A DNA stretch of 64,000 bases from Streptomyces capitiformicae (lineage in GTDB: Bacteria > Actinomycetota > Actinomycetes > Streptomycetales > Streptomycetaceae). Of this stretch, positions 45,565-54,343 are shown one piece after another. Location of the stretch: the NCBI RefSeq assembly GCF_002214185.1, contig NZ_CP022161.1:4215767-4279766 (forward strand), read 5' to 3'. A program made the position numbers and the translations under genes. Each line of letters starts with the position of its first letter. Position 1 is the stretch's first letter. The notes below the pieces were generated by a model. It was not told the DNA's origin. It saw only the letters and a list, made by a program, of their open reading frames with translations, and ran no database searches.

Positions 45565-47100
45565 ATGCGCGTCATGGCCCAGATCGCGATGGTGATGAAC
45601 CTCGACAAGTGCATCGGCTGCCACACCTGCTCGGTCACCTGCAAGCAGACGTGGACCAACCGCACCGGCGTCGAGTACGCCTGGTTCAACAACGTCGAGA
45701 CCAAGCCCGGCGTCGGCTACCCGCGCCGCTACGAGGACCAGGAGCAGTGGAAAGGCGGCTGGATGCTCGACAAGCGCGGCCGGCTTGTCCTGCGCTCGGG
45801 TGGCCGCGTCAAGCGGCTGCTGTCCCTGTTCTCCAACCCCGACCTGCCGTCCATCGAGGACTACTACGAGCCGGTCACCTACGACTACGACAACCTGGTC
45901 AGCGCCCCCGCCGGCAAGGACATCCCCGTCGCCCGCCCCCGCTCGGTCCTCACCGGCAAGCCCACCGCCATCACCTGGGGCGCCAACTGGGAGGACGGCC
46001 TCGGCGGCGCACCCGAGCACGCGGGCGGCGACCCGAACCTCACCGGCGCGTGGGCGGAGAAGGTGAGGTTCGAGTTCGAGCAGACCTTCCTCTTCCACCT
46101 GCCCCGCCTGTGCGAGCACTGCCTCAACCCCGCCTGCGTGTCCGCCTGCCCGTCCGGCGCCCTGCACAAGCGCGTCGAGGACGGCATCGTCCTCGTCGAC
46201 CAGGACCGCTGCCGCGGCTGGCGGATGTGCGTGACGGCATGCCCGTACAAGAAGGTGTACGTCAACCACGCCACCGGCAAGGCCGAGAAGTGCACCTTCT
46301 GCTTCCCGCGCATCGAGGCCGGCCAGCCCACCGTCTGCTCCGAGACCTGCGTCGGCCGCCTGCGCTACCTCGGCCTGCTGCTCTACGACGCCGACCGCGT
46401 CGGCGAGGCCGCCGCCACCACGGACGAGAAGGACCTGCTCGACGCCCAGCGCGGCGTCTTCCTCGACCCGCACGCCCCCGAAGTCGCCGCTGCGGCACGG
46501 GAGTCCGGCATCCCTGAGGACTGGCTGGACGCCGCCCGCCGCTCCCCCGTGTACGACCTCGTCATGCGCTACAAGGTGGCGCTGCCGCTGCACCCCGAGT
46601 ACCGGACGATGCCGATGGTCTGGTACGTGCCTCCGCTCTCCCCCGTCCTGGACGCCGTCGACGCGGCGGGCGGCAACCAGGACGACCCCGACCACGTCTT
46701 CGCCGCCGTCACCCGGCTGCGCATCCCGCTGGAGTACCTGGCGGAACTGTTCACCGCCGGAGACACCGATGTGGTCGCCGGGGTGCTGATGAAACTCACC
46801 GCGCTCCGCTCGTACATGCGCGAACGCACCCTCGGCGAGCCGGGCGACGAGACCACGCTGAAAGCCGTGGGCCTCACCGCCCGCGAGGCGGAGGACCTGC
46901 ACCGGCTGCTCGCGGTCGCCAAGTACGCCGACCGGTACGTCGTCCCCGCCGCACACAAGGAGGACGCCGCCGCGCTCACCGCGATGGAGAACCGCTGCCC
47001 GGTCGAGACGTCCGGCGTCCCCGAGCCTCGCAAGATCATGCTCGGCATCCCCACCCTGCGCCGCCGTACGACCGACACCCCTGCCGGAGGCCACCTGTGA
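45565..47100 (+). CDS. narH: Respiratory nitrate reductase beta subunit
   Basis: 511 residues. Iron-sulfur electron-transfer subunit. Cysteine groups: CIGCHTCSVTCK near the N-terminus, CEHCLNPACVSACPSGALHK, CRGWRMCVTACPYKK (the Trp variant that makes the 3Fe-4S cluster) and CTFCFPRIEAGQPTVCSETC. ATG at 45565 one base after the narG stop, with GGAG upstream in narG. Passes electrons from NarI hemes to NarG. Confidence 0.98.
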   Translation: MRVMAQIAMVMNLDKCIGCHTCSVTCKQTWTNRTGVEYAWFNNVETKPGVGYPRRYEDQEQWKGGWMLDKRGRLVLRSGGRVKRLLSLFSNPDLPSIEDYYEPVTYDYDNLVSAPAGKDIPVARPRSVLTGKPTAITWGANWEDGLGGAPEHAGGDPNLTGAWAEKVRFEFEQTFLFHLPRLCEHCLNPACVSACPSGALHKRVEDGIVLVDQDRCRGWRMCVTACPYKKVYVNHATGKAEKCTFCFPRIEAGQPTVCSETCVGRLRYLGLLLYDADRVGEAAATTDEKDLLDAQRGVFLDPHAPEVAAAARESGIPEDWLDAARRSPVYDLVMRYKVALPLHPEYRTMPMVWYVPPLSPVLDAVDAAGGNQDDPDHVFAAVTRLRIPLEYLAELFTAGDTDVVAGVLMKLTALRSYMRERTLGEPGDETTLKAVGLTAREAEDLHRLLAVAKYADRYVVPAAHKEDAAALTAMENRCPVETSGVPEPRKIMLGIPTLRRRTTDTPAGGHL

Positions 47101-47930
47101 GCCCGCTGCCCTCCCCCCGTGCTGAACGCCTGGGGGGACCCCCCTCCGTCCCGGCCCTCGTCCGCACCCGCGTCCGCGCGGCCCTGCGCCGCGCGGCCCG
47201 TGCGGCCCGCCCGACCCGCCCCACCCTGCCCACCCTCGAAGAGACCGAGGCACGCGCCCTGCTGCTGCGGCTGATGTCCCTGCTGTTGCAGTACCCGGAC
47301 GCCGATCTCGCCGCCACCCGGCCGGTGCTCATCAGCACCGTCGTGGCACTGCCGCCCTCACCCGCCGCCGAGCACCTGACCGCCTTCACAGCCTGGTTCG
47401 CCGAACAGGAACCGGAGGCGCTGGAGCGGCACTACGTCGAGATGTTCGACCTGCGCCGCAAGAGCAGCCTCTACCTCACCTACTACCTGCACGGCGACAC
47501 CCGCCGCCGCGGCATGGCCCTGCTCACCCTGAACCAGCGCTACCGGGCCGCGGGTTGGGACATCGACGGGGGTGAACTGCCCGACCACCTGCCGGTCGTC
47601 CTCGAGTTCGCCGCCCTCGCCGGACCGGGCCGGGGCGAAGCGCCTTTGCGCCAGCACCGGCGCGGGATCGAGCTGATCCACCGTGCTCTGACCGACGCGG
47701 ACTCCCCCTACCGGCACGTCATCGCCGCGCTGATCGCGCTTCTGCCACCGCCGACCGAAGCCGACTTGCGGGCCGTGGCCGAACTGGCCGCCGAGGGCCC
47801 GCCCAATGAGGTCGTCGGCCTCGACCCGTACGGAGCGGGCGAGTTCGCGCCGCCCGGTGCGTTCGTCCCGCCGGAGCAGGCCCCGCCCACGCTTGTCCCA
47901 CCCGCCGCGCACCGTCATGAGGACCGCTGA
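47097..47930 (+). CDS. narJ: Nitrate reductase assembly chaperone
   Basis: 277 residues. The NarJ/TorD-like helical core starts at about residue 48 (LEETEARALLLRLMSLLLQY) and includes HYVEMFDLRRKSSLYLTYYL, GDTRRRGMALL and ELPDHLPVVLEF. NarJ inserts the Mo cofactor into NarGH and is not part of the final enzyme. The GTG start at 47097 overlaps the narH stop. Residues 1-40 (PLPSPRAERLGGPPSVPALV, then Arg/Ala-rich) are an extension encoded partly by a short palindromic repeat. An internal start may be used. Confidence 0.93.
   Translation: MSPLPSPRAERLGGPPSVPALVRTRVRAALRRAARAARPTRPTLPTLEETEARALLLRLMSLLLQYPDADLAATRPVLISTVVALPPSPAAEHLTAFTAWFAEQEPEALERHYVEMFDLRRKSSLYLTYYLHGDTRRRGMALLTLNQRYRAAGWDIDGGELPDHLPVVLEFAALAGPGRGEAPLRQHRRGIELIHRALTDADSPYRHVIAALIALLPPPTEADLRAVAELAAEGPPNEVVGLDPYGAGEFAPPGAFVPPEQAPPTLVPPAAHRHEDR
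47110..47148. repeat. Short palindromic interspersed element in the 5' end of narJ
   Basis: CTCCCCCCGTGCTGAACGCC followed by TGGGGGGACCCCCCT, the same CTCCCCC...GGGGGGACCCCC plan as in the OTC and CBS-BON genes. In frame. Confidence 0.6.
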
Positions 47931-48679
47931 TGAACGCCTCCACAGCCGACCTGCTCCTGTGGGTCGCCGTTCCCTACATCTGCCTTGCCGTGTTCGCCGT
48001 GGGGCACGTCTGGCGCTACCGGCAGGACCAGTTCGGCTGGACCTCCCGCACAACCCAGCTCCTCGAACACCGCTGGCTGCGCTGGGGCAGCCCCTTGTTC
48101 CACCTGGGCGCCTTCATGGTGATCGCCGGGCATGTCGTAGGGCTCGCCATTCCCGACGCGTGGACGGAGGCCGTGGGCATCAGCGAGCACGCGTACCACA
48201 CCACGGCCGTCTGGGCGGGCTCGGTCGCGGGCGTCGCCATGGTCGCGGGGCTCGGCATGCTGTGCGCCCGCCGGCTACTGACCCGCCAGATCCGCCTCGG
48301 CACCGACCGCAGCGACAAACTCCTCTTCCCCCTGCTCTCCGCCACCGTCCTGCTGGGCATCACCGCCACCTTCGCCCACAACGTCTTCGGCGCCGGCTAC
48401 GACTACCGCTCGACCGTCTCCGTCTGGTTCCGCGGCCTGTTCGTCCTCCAGCCGAAGCCCGAGGCCATCGCCGGAGCCCCGCTGCTGTTCCAGGCCCATG
48501 CCCTGACCGCCTTCCTGCTCTTCGCGGCCTGGCCGTTCACCCGGCTGGTGCACGTGTGGAGCGCACCCATCGGCTACCTCGCCCGCCCGTACCTGGTCTA
48601 CCGCCGACGAGCGACCGCCCCGGCACCGGAGACGCCCAGCGCCCGGGCGAACCGGCAGCGTACCCGACGCGCCGCATGA
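47930..48679 (+). CDS. narI: Respiratory nitrate reductase gamma subunit
   Basis: 249 residues, five hydrophobic helices. Begins LLLWVAVPYICLAVFAVGHV with WRYRQDQFGWTSRTTQLLEH, the standard NarI start. Heme b histidines are in SPLFHLGAFMVIAGHVVG and near the C-terminus in FQAHALTAFLLFAAWPFTRLVHV. Oxidises menaquinol and passes electrons to NarH. The ATG at 47930 overlaps the narJ stop; its own stop overlaps the VKOR start. Confidence 0.97.
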   Translation: MNASTADLLLWVAVPYICLAVFAVGHVWRYRQDQFGWTSRTTQLLEHRWLRWGSPLFHLGAFMVIAGHVVGLAIPDAWTEAVGISEHAYHTTAVWAGSVAGVAMVAGLGMLCARRLLTRQIRLGTDRSDKLLFPLLSATVLLGITATFAHNVFGAGYDYRSTVSVWFRGLFVLQPKPEAIAGAPLLFQAHALTAFLLFAAWPFTRLVHVWSAPIGYLARPYLVYRRRATAPAPETPSARANRQRTRRAA

Positions 48680-49281
48680 GAGCGCCGCGCACAGCGGCGC
48701 CGGGACGGCGCATCGGCTGGCTCATGACTCTGACCGGTGTCGTCGGCTGGCTCGCCGCCTTCCGTCTCACGGTCGATGACTGGCGTCTGCTCAAGGACCC
48801 GGCCTACCAGCCGTCCTGCGACGTAAGCCCGGTGATCGGGTGCGGCAGCGCGATGGCCAGCCGGCAGGGCAACCTCTTCGGCTTCCCCAACATGCTGCTC
48901 GGTCTCGGCGCGTTCGCCGCGGTAACCACCCTGGGCGTGGCCGTACTCAGCGGGGCGCGCCTGCACCGGGCGCTGTGGCTCACCCTCAATGCCGGGGCGT
49001 TCGTGGGTGTGGTCTTCGCGCACTGGCTGATCTGGCAGTCGCTGTACGAGATCAACCGCCTCTGCCCGTACTGCGCCGTCGTCTGGGTCGTCACCATCGC
49101 CCTGTTCTGGTACGTGACGCTGCGCAACCTCAAGCACGACGTCATCCCCGTACCCCGCAGCGGCCGCGGCACCCTGAACCTGGTGCTGGAGAGCCACTGG
49201 GTGCTCCTCGCCGGCTGGTACGGCGTGATCGCGCTGCTCGTCCTCACTCGCTTCTGGACCTACTGGAGTGGCCTGCTGTGA
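48676..49281 (+). CDS. Vitamin K epoxide reductase (VKOR)-family membrane protein
   Basis: 201 residues, about five transmembrane helices. VKOR signatures: SCDVSPVIGCGSAMASRQGN (loop cysteines and Ser/Thr), LFGFPNMLLGLGAF, and the active-site CPYC in INRLCPYCAVVWVVTI. Bacterial VKORs regenerate disulfide-forming oxidoreductases using quinone. The ATG at 48676 overlaps the narI stop (ATGA), so it is translationally coupled to nitrate reductase. No DsbA-like partner is encoded nearby. It may let disulfide formation continue when nitrate replaces O2 as electron sink (inference). Confidence 0.92.
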   Translation: MRAPRTAAPGRRIGWLMTLTGVVGWLAAFRLTVDDWRLLKDPAYQPSCDVSPVIGCGSAMASRQGNLFGFPNMLLGLGAFAAVTTLGVAVLSGARLHRALWLTLNAGAFVGVVFAHWLIWQSLYEINRLCPYCAVVWVVTIALFWYVTLRNLKHDVIPVPRSGRGTLNLVLESHWVLLAGWYGVIALLVLTRFWTYWSGLL

Positions 49282-49303
49282 GGGTCGATCGGATGCGCGT
49301 TCC

Positions 49304-49317
49304 GGGACCTTTGGCCC
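49304..49317. promoter_or_regulatory. DevR/OsdR-like box, exact
   Basis: GGGACCTTTGGCCC, in the 110-nt gap between the VKOR gene and the methyltransferase gene, 75 nt before the latter's ATG. Confidence 0.6.
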
Positions 49318-49338
49318 CCTACAGCGCCAAACCATGGA

Positions 49339-49356
49339 ACTTAGGCTCGCCTAAGT
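49339..49356. promoter_or_regulatory. Iron-box-like palindrome (IdeR/DmdR type)
   Basis: ACTTAGGC-TC-GCCTAAGT, an 18-bp near-perfect palindrome. TTAGGCTCGCCTAA matches 13 of 14 positions of the TTAGGCTCACCTAA core found in Streptomyces iron boxes recognised by DtxR-family repressors. It sits between the DevR-like box and the start codon, where it would cover the transcription start and block expression when iron is plentiful. Confidence 0.65.
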
Positions 49357-49391
49357 AATGCCGAACGTGCAGCAGAGAGTGAGGCACTCCC

Positions 49392-50240
49392 ATGGCGACC
49401 GCCCACCACGACCAGCCCCTTCCTCAGGACGTGCCCGTCCCCGGTGAGGGGCTGGACGCGTCCCGTATGCCCGGTCATTGGCTGCTGGCCCGCCTGGGCA
49501 AGCGCGTCCTGCGCCCGGGCGGCGTGGAGTTGACCCGTTGGATGCTCGACACCCTGGCCGTGGGCCAGGGCGATCGGGTGGTGGAACTGGCCGCTGGTCT
49601 CGGCGCCACCGCCGGGCTGACCCTCGACCGTGCCCCGGCCTCCTACACCGCCCTCGACCGTGACCCCGCCGCGGTGGCAGCCCTGAGCACCTTCACCGCC
49701 CCCGGAGCGTCCGACGTCCGTGCCGTACAGGCGGACGCTGCGAAGACCGGCCTGCGCACGGGAGACGCAACCGTCGTCTACGGCGAGGCGATGCTGACCA
49801 TGCAGCCCGAACCCGCCAAGCGCCGCATCATCCGGGAGGCACACCGCCTGCTCGACGGCTCCGTCGGCCGCTACGGCATCCACGAACTGTGCCTGCTGCC
49901 CGACGACCTCGACCCGGCGCTCGCCGAAAGGATCACCGCCGACCTCGCCGAGGCCATCCACGTCGGTGCCCGCCCCCTGACCCCAGCCGCCTGGAGTGCA
50001 CTCCTCGCCGACGGGGGCTTCACCGTCACCAGCCACAGGACGGCACCGATGGCACTGCTCGAGCCGCGCCGGCTCGTCGCCGACGAAGGACTCGGCCGGG
50101 CGCTCGGCATCGCCGGCCGGGCCCTGCGCGCCCCGGCAGCCCGCCGCCGCGTCCTGCACATGCGCCACGTCTTCCACCGCCACCAGGCTCATCTGGGCGC
50201 CATCAGCCTGATCGCCGTCCCCACCCCGTCCGCCCTCTGA
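49392..50240 (+). CDS. SAM-dependent methyltransferase
   Basis: 282 residues. Class I fold: motif I VVELAAGLGATAGLTLDRAP, acidic residue in YTALDRDPAAVAALS, motif IV-like ATVVYGEAMLTMQPEPAKRR and EAHRLLDGSVGRYGIHELCL. The N-terminal RMPGHWLLARLGKRVLRPGG is characteristic of a group found in actinobacterial low-oxygen clusters. Substrate unknown. ATG at 49392, with GTGAGG upstream. Promoter has a DevR-like box and an iron-box-like palindrome. The cupin gene follows after 12 nt. Confidence 0.85.
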   Translation: MATAHHDQPLPQDVPVPGEGLDASRMPGHWLLARLGKRVLRPGGVELTRWMLDTLAVGQGDRVVELAAGLGATAGLTLDRAPASYTALDRDPAAVAALSTFTAPGASDVRAVQADAAKTGLRTGDATVVYGEAMLTMQPEPAKRRIIREAHRLLDGSVGRYGIHELCLLPDDLDPALAERITADLAEAIHVGARPLTPAAWSALLADGGFTVTSHRTAPMALLEPRRLVADEGLGRALGIAGRALRAPAARRRVLHMRHVFHRHQAHLGAISLIAVPTPSAL

Positions 50241-50252
50241 GGAGGCACCCGT

Positions 50253-50588
50253 ATGTCCGCCACCGTGATCACCGACCTGGCCGCCGAACTTCCTCTGACC
50301 GATGACGGCACCCTCAGCCGCGTCCTGTACCGCGACGACCGGCTGCGCGTGGTCGGCTTCGCGTTCGCCACCGGCCAGGAGCTCACCGAGCACACCTCGG
50401 CCCTGCCCGTGATCATCCAGGTCGTCCAGGGCCACCTCGACCTCGTCCTCGGCGAGGAGAAGACCGAAGCGCTGCCCGGTACATGGATCCATCTGCCGGC
50501 GCGGCTGCCGCACTCGGTCCGTGCCACGGAGCCCACCATCATGCTGCTGACCATGCTCGCCGCGCCGGAGGCCTCCGCTGCGGCATGA
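50253..50588 (+). CDS. Small cupin-domain protein
   Basis: 111 residues forming a single cupin barrel: GQELTEHTSALPVIIQVVQG, HLDLVLGEEK and WIHLPARLPHSVRATEPT. Some of the usual cupin metal ligands are visible (E-x2-H in motif 1, H in motif 2). Probably metal-binding; no substrate can be assigned. GGAGG upstream of ATG at 50253. Co-transcribed with the methyltransferase. Confidence 0.85.
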   Translation: MSATVITDLAAELPLTDDGTLSRVLYRDDRLRVVGFAFATGQELTEHTSALPVIIQVVQGHLDLVLGEEKTEALPGTWIHLPARLPHSVRATEPTIMLLTMLAAPEASAAA

Positions 50589-50594
50589 CACGGC

Positions 50595-50639
50595 ACCGGC
50601 CCCCACACCATCGATGTCATCGGCGGTGTGGGGGCCGGT
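50595..50639. terminator. Bidirectional terminator hairpin
   Basis: ACCGGCCCCCACACC (50595-50609) pairs perfectly with GGTGTGGGGGCCGGT (50625-50639), a 15-bp stem with a 15-nt loop. Between the convergent cupin and flavohaemoglobin genes. Confidence 0.85.
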
Positions 50640-50648
50640 TGCTGGTGC

Positions 50649-51854
50649 TCAGCCCTCCGTGTGGGCCAGCCAGAGGTCGGGCCCGAAGACCTCGTACCGG
50701 ATGTGCCGGGCGGGGACGCCGGCGCGCAGCAGCTGCGAGCGCACGGCGCGCATGAAGGGCACCGAGCCGCACAGGTGGACGTCCGTGTTCTCCGGGAGGT
50801 CCAGGTCACTGAGGTCCATCAGGCCGGTGCGGGCGCCGGGTTCGTCGGTGGCGTCCTGCTCGTACCAGAACTGGGCCCGGGCGTCCGGCAGTTCACCGAG
50901 CAGTCGGAGCGTGTCGGCGCGCAGCACATGGTCGACCGGGGAGCAATCGGCGTGCAGCACATGGACCGGACGGTCGCTGTCGGTGGCCGCGAGGTGCTCC
51001 AGCATGCCGACCATCGGGGTGCAGCCGATGCCCGCCGAGACCAGCAGCAGCGGCGTGTCGGCGTCGTCGAGAGTCACGTCGCCGAACGGTGCTGACAGGG
51101 TGAGCTCGTCGCCGGGCCGGACGGTGCGGTGCAGCTGGTTGGACACCTCGCCCTCGGGGGCGTCGGCGACGCTCGCGACCCGCTTGACCGTGATGCGCCG
51201 CAGCTTGTCACGGGGCGCGTTCGACAGGCTGTACTGGCGGGTCTGGTGCACGCCGTCGGGCATGCGGACGCGGACGCTGACGTACTGTCCGGCGCGGGCG
51301 GGCGGCAGGGGGGCGTCGTCAGCCGGCCGCAGCAGGAAGGACACGGCGTCGGGGGTCTCCTCGCGCCGCTCGACCACGGTCCACTGTCGCCAGGGGTGCC
51401 GCGGGTCGACCTGTGCCTCCAGGTACAGGCGGGCCTCCTGGGCGATGAGTGCGCCGGCCATCAACCAGTACACCTCGTCCCAGGCGGCGGCGACCTCGGG
51501 GGTGACCGCGTCGCCGAGTACGTCGCCTATGGCACGGAACAGGTATTTGTGGACGACCGTGTACTGGTCCTCGGTGACGCCGAGCGCGGCGTGCTTGTGG
51601 GCGATCCGGGACAGCAGGGCGTCCGGGCGGGCGTCGGGGTCGGCGAGCAGCGCCTGGGCGAAGGCCGCTATGGACCCGGCCAGTGCCTTCCGCTGTTCGC
51701 CGCTGGCCTGGTTGCCGCGGTTGAACATGCCGTCCAGGAGCTCGGGGTGCTCGCTGAACATGGTCTGGTAGAAGCGCGTCGTGATCTCGTCCAGGGCCCC
51801 GCCCACGGCAGGCAGGGTGGCACGGACGACAGCGGCGGACTCGGGCGAAAGCAT
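50649..51854 (-). CDS. hmp: Flavohaemoglobin, nitric oxide dioxygenase
   Basis: 401 residues, full length. Globin domain 1-140 with distal Tyr in ITTRFYQTMFSEHPELLDGM and proximal His in IAHKHAALGVTEDQY. FAD-binding domain has RQYSLSNAP, and the NAD-binding domain has LLLVSAGIGCTPMVGMLEHL and DVHLCGSVPFM. Converts NO to nitrate with O2 and NADH, so it removes NO arising from nitrate respiration. ATG at 51854 after GGAGACCC. Two boxes lie 142-189 nt upstream. Confidence 0.95.
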   Translation of the reverse strand: MLSPESAAVVRATLPAVGGALDEITTRFYQTMFSEHPELLDGMFNRGNQASGEQRKALAGSIAAFAQALLADPDARPDALLSRIAHKHAALGVTEDQYTVVHKYLFRAIGDVLGDAVTPEVAAAWDEVYWLMAGALIAQEARLYLEAQVDPRHPWRQWTVVERREETPDAVSFLLRPADDAPLPPARAGQYVSVRVRMPDGVHQTRQYSLSNAPRDKLRRITVKRVASVADAPEGEVSNQLHRTVRPGDELTLSAPFGDVTLDDADTPLLLVSAGIGCTPMVGMLEHLAATDSDRPVHVLHADCSPVDHVLRADTLRLLGELPDARAQFWYEQDATDEPGARTGLMDLSDLDLPENTDVHLCGSVPFMRAVRSQLLRAGVPARHIRYEVFGPDLWLAHTEG

Positions 51855-51995
51855 GGGTCTCCTCAGAAACGCAGACTGAAGTGCAGACGTGCGCGGGCAC
51901 GCGGCTCACACATCACAACCGCAATCCATTTATCCGCCGATCGGCCCCCTTGTCGGCCTCCTCGGCTCGATCGAGGCCCAACGGCTCTGCAGGTC

Positions 51996-52043
51996 AGGCC
52001 CTTGGGCCCGGCAAATGTGGAGCGCATCGGGGCCGGACGGCCC
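51996..52043. promoter_or_regulatory. DevR/OsdR-like boxes upstream of hmp
   Basis: Exact GGGCCGGACGGCCC at 52030-52043 and AGGCC-CTTG-GGCCC at 51996-52009 (one mismatch), in the 298-nt gap between hmp and the upstream Acg-type gene. A half site (GATC-GGCCC) lies at 51939-51947. No clear NsrR-type site recognised. Confidence 0.5.
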
Positions 52044-52152
52044 TACCGGCCTGTCCGTCCATCCCGGTTGCGAGCCCGGGTCGTGCGCGGGTCCCCAGCA
52101 CGGCGGAGGGCAAACACCCCCCTGCGCACACGCGGCCTGGCCGCCCGGGGCT

Positions 52153-53142
52153 CTATGCGATGTCGAGGACTTCCCGGACGGGGCGGCGGGGTGTGGCGGG
52201 GCCCTGAGGTCCGTAACCGACGCGCAGCACCATCTGGACGTGGCCCCTGCCCGACACCGGATCGCGGGCCAGCAGGCGCAGATCGGGTGTCTCAAGGGGG
52301 TGGGACGTCAGGGAGGTGGCGAGGCCGGCGAGGGTGGCTTCGAGCAGGACGCGTTCCAGCGCCTGTCCAGCGACCAGCCAGTCGGCAAGCGTGTCGCCCC
52401 GTGTGCTGAGCAGTGCGAGGTGCGGGTGCTGCTCGAACGCGGTGGTGCCGCGGTCGGCCACCGGCCGCCGCCCGGCGAAGTCGCGGAGGGGCGCCTTGCC
52501 GTCCCGCCGACGCGGCCCGAAAGCGTACTCGGGGACGCCGTCGGTGGCGACGTCCGCCTCCGGTCCGAGCCGGGTCCAGCGGCGTAGGTCCTCCATCCCG
52601 CTGGGATCCAGAGCGTCGCGGCTCTCCGCGTCGCGCACCAGTTCCAGCAGGGACTCGATGTGCCAGGCCCCCGGGAAGAGCAGCTCGGCGCCCTCCCGAG
52701 CCGCCGCTGCCTGCAGTGCGGCCCGTACGTCCTCCGGGATGTCCTTCTCCTCGAAGGGATAGCGGCCGGTGTGGCGCTGTCCGATCGCAGGATGCAACCG
52801 CGCAAGGTCGTCCCCGTCCGTCTCCGGCGCTGCGGAGCCGCCCAGGCGTACGGCGGCCAGCAGCAGCGGATCCGCGGGCTCGGGGAGCAGCCGTACCTCC
52901 GCGGTGATTCCGGCGTGGGCGGCGGCGACGCGCAGATTGAACAGTGCCGCCCCGCACCCGATGTGCAGGGCGCGGTGGCCGGGGTCGGTGCGGTGCATGG
53001 CCCGCTCGAGATCGGCGCGCAGCAGCAGCACGCCCTCGTCGGTGACGAAGCGGAAGCTCCACGGCTGGGCGTTGTGCATGGAAGGGGCTGATGTGGCTTC
53101 AGCGACCAGAGTGGTCACCGTTTTCACGTCCAGCTGTGGCAT
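52153..53142 (-). CDS. Acg-family (Rv2032-like) nitroreductase-fold protein
   Basis: 329 residues. SAPSMHNAQPWSFRFVTDEG at the N-terminus, HIGCGAALFNLRVAAAHAG, QRHTGRYPFEEKDIPED, and LADWLVAGQALERVLLEATL. The C-terminus is VLRVGYGPQGPATPRRPVRE, normal for the family. FMN-binding, putative dormancy protein. ATG at 53142 with GGAGGTCGC. Downstream of the ldhA pseudogene (98 nt) on the same strand; no box in that gap, so it may depend on an upstream promoter. Confidence 0.9.
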   Translation of the reverse strand: MPQLDVKTVTTLVAEATSAPSMHNAQPWSFRFVTDEGVLLLRADLERAMHRTDPGHRALHIGCGAALFNLRVAAAHAGITAEVRLLPEPADPLLLAAVRLGGSAAPETDGDDLARLHPAIGQRHTGRYPFEEKDIPEDVRAALQAAAAREGAELLFPGAWHIESLLELVRDAESRDALDPSGMEDLRRWTRLGPEADVATDGVPEYAFGPRRRDGKAPLRDFAGRRPVADRGTTAFEQHPHLALLSTRGDTLADWLVAGQALERVLLEATLAGLATSLTSHPLETPDLRLLARDPVSGRGHVQMVLRVGYGPQGPATPRRPVREVLDIA

Positions 53143-53240
53143 GGCCGTGCGACCTCCTCACCTGACGAGTGCCTGTATCGGGGCGGTTGCTTCCAGTGTT
53201 TCGACGAAGAGCCTTGCCCGCCTCGCCGAAGTACGCGTGC

Positions 53241-54253
53241 TCAGACCCCAGGCGGACGGACGAGAGTGTTGTCACCGGTCCGGCCGGCGAGGTAGTCCTC
53301 GACGTTGCCCACGGTCGTCTCGGCGATCTGGCCGACCGCGTCGCGGGTGAAGTACGCCTGGTGGGAGGTGACCAGGACGTTGTTGAAGGTCATGAGCCGG
53401 GCGAGTCGTTCGTCGGTCATCACCTCCAGGGACTTGTCGAGGAAGAACACCCCGGCCTCCTCCTCGTACACGTCCAGACCGACACCACTGAGCCGCCCCG
53501 CACGCAACGTCGCCAGCAACGCATCGGTGTCGACCCGGCCGCCGCGGCTGGAGTTGACCAGGATCGCGTCGTCCTTCATCAGTGCCAGTGCCTCGGCGTC
53601 CACCAGGTGATGGGTCTCGGGCAGGAGTGGCACTTGCAGGCTGACCAGGTCGGACTCGGCGAACAGTTGTTCACGCGGGACGTACTCCAAGCCGAGGTCC
53701 AGGCAGTCGGGGTTCTCGGTGATGTCCCAGCCGAGCAGCCGCATCCCGAAGCCATGGGCGATGCGGGCGAACGCGGCGCCGATCTTGCCGGTGCCGACCA
53801 CTCCGGCCGTACGTCCGCGGAAGTCGCGGCCCATCAGACCGTCGAGGCGGAAGTCGAACTCGCGGGTGCGGTGCGCGGCTCGTACGATCCTGCGGTTGAC
53901 CGCGAGCGCCAGCGCCCACGCGAACTCGGCGACCGAATAGGGCGAGTAGTACGACACCCGGGCCACCGTCAACCCGAGTTTCTCGGCAGCGGACAGGTCG
54001 ATGTTGTTGTAGCCGGTGGACCGCTGGGCGATCATCCGGGTTCCGCCTTCCGCCACAGCCTCAGAACCTGCGCGTCCAAGGTGTCATTGACACCGCTGAG
54101 CACGACCTCGTGGCCCGCTGCGGTCGGAGCGGTGTCCCGGTCCAGGAACATCCCCAGACAACGCAGCTCATGACGGCCTGCAAGGACCCGGTCGAACGCT
54201 TGTCGCAGCAGGGCCTCCTCGTCCGCGAGGACGCCGTACGCGACGATCTCCAT
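53241..54253 (-). pseudogene. ldhA: Fermentative D-lactate dehydrogenase with a frameshift
   Basis: Two frames together give a complete 2-hydroxyacid dehydrogenase of the LdhA type (about 335 residues). 54253 to about 54058 encodes MEIVAYGVLADEEALLRQAF to VNDTLDAQVLRL. From about 54056 another frame continues AEGGTRMIAQRSTGYNNIDL, with NAD loop VGTGKIGAAFARIAHGFGMR, NSSRGGRVDTDALL and the catalytic His region TSHQAYFTRDA. One base appears to be missing near 54056-54060. The rest is well preserved, so this is either a very recent mutation or a sequencing error. Reaction: pyruvate + NADH to D-lactate. Confidence 0.8.
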
Positions 54254-54297
54254 GGGGGCTCCTCCCACAGGGAAAGGCGATCTTCACTCCACCCTAG

Positions 54298-54328
54298 GGG
54301 CCGTGGGTTCGTGTGGAGCCCACGGCCC
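54298..54328. terminator. Hairpin after GAPDH gene
   Basis: GGGCCGTGGG (54298-54307) pairs with CCCACGGCCC (54319-54328), extendable by 2-3 weaker pairs. It is just past the GAPDH stop (54344) and before the ldhA start. Confidence 0.75.
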
Positions 54329-54343
54329 GCGCCGATGCTGCAG

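Noticed and set aside
51901..51950. NsrR-type operator before hmp
   Set aside because: No sequence I can confidently match to a known NsrR site; the region is slightly A+T-rich but without clear dyad symmetry.
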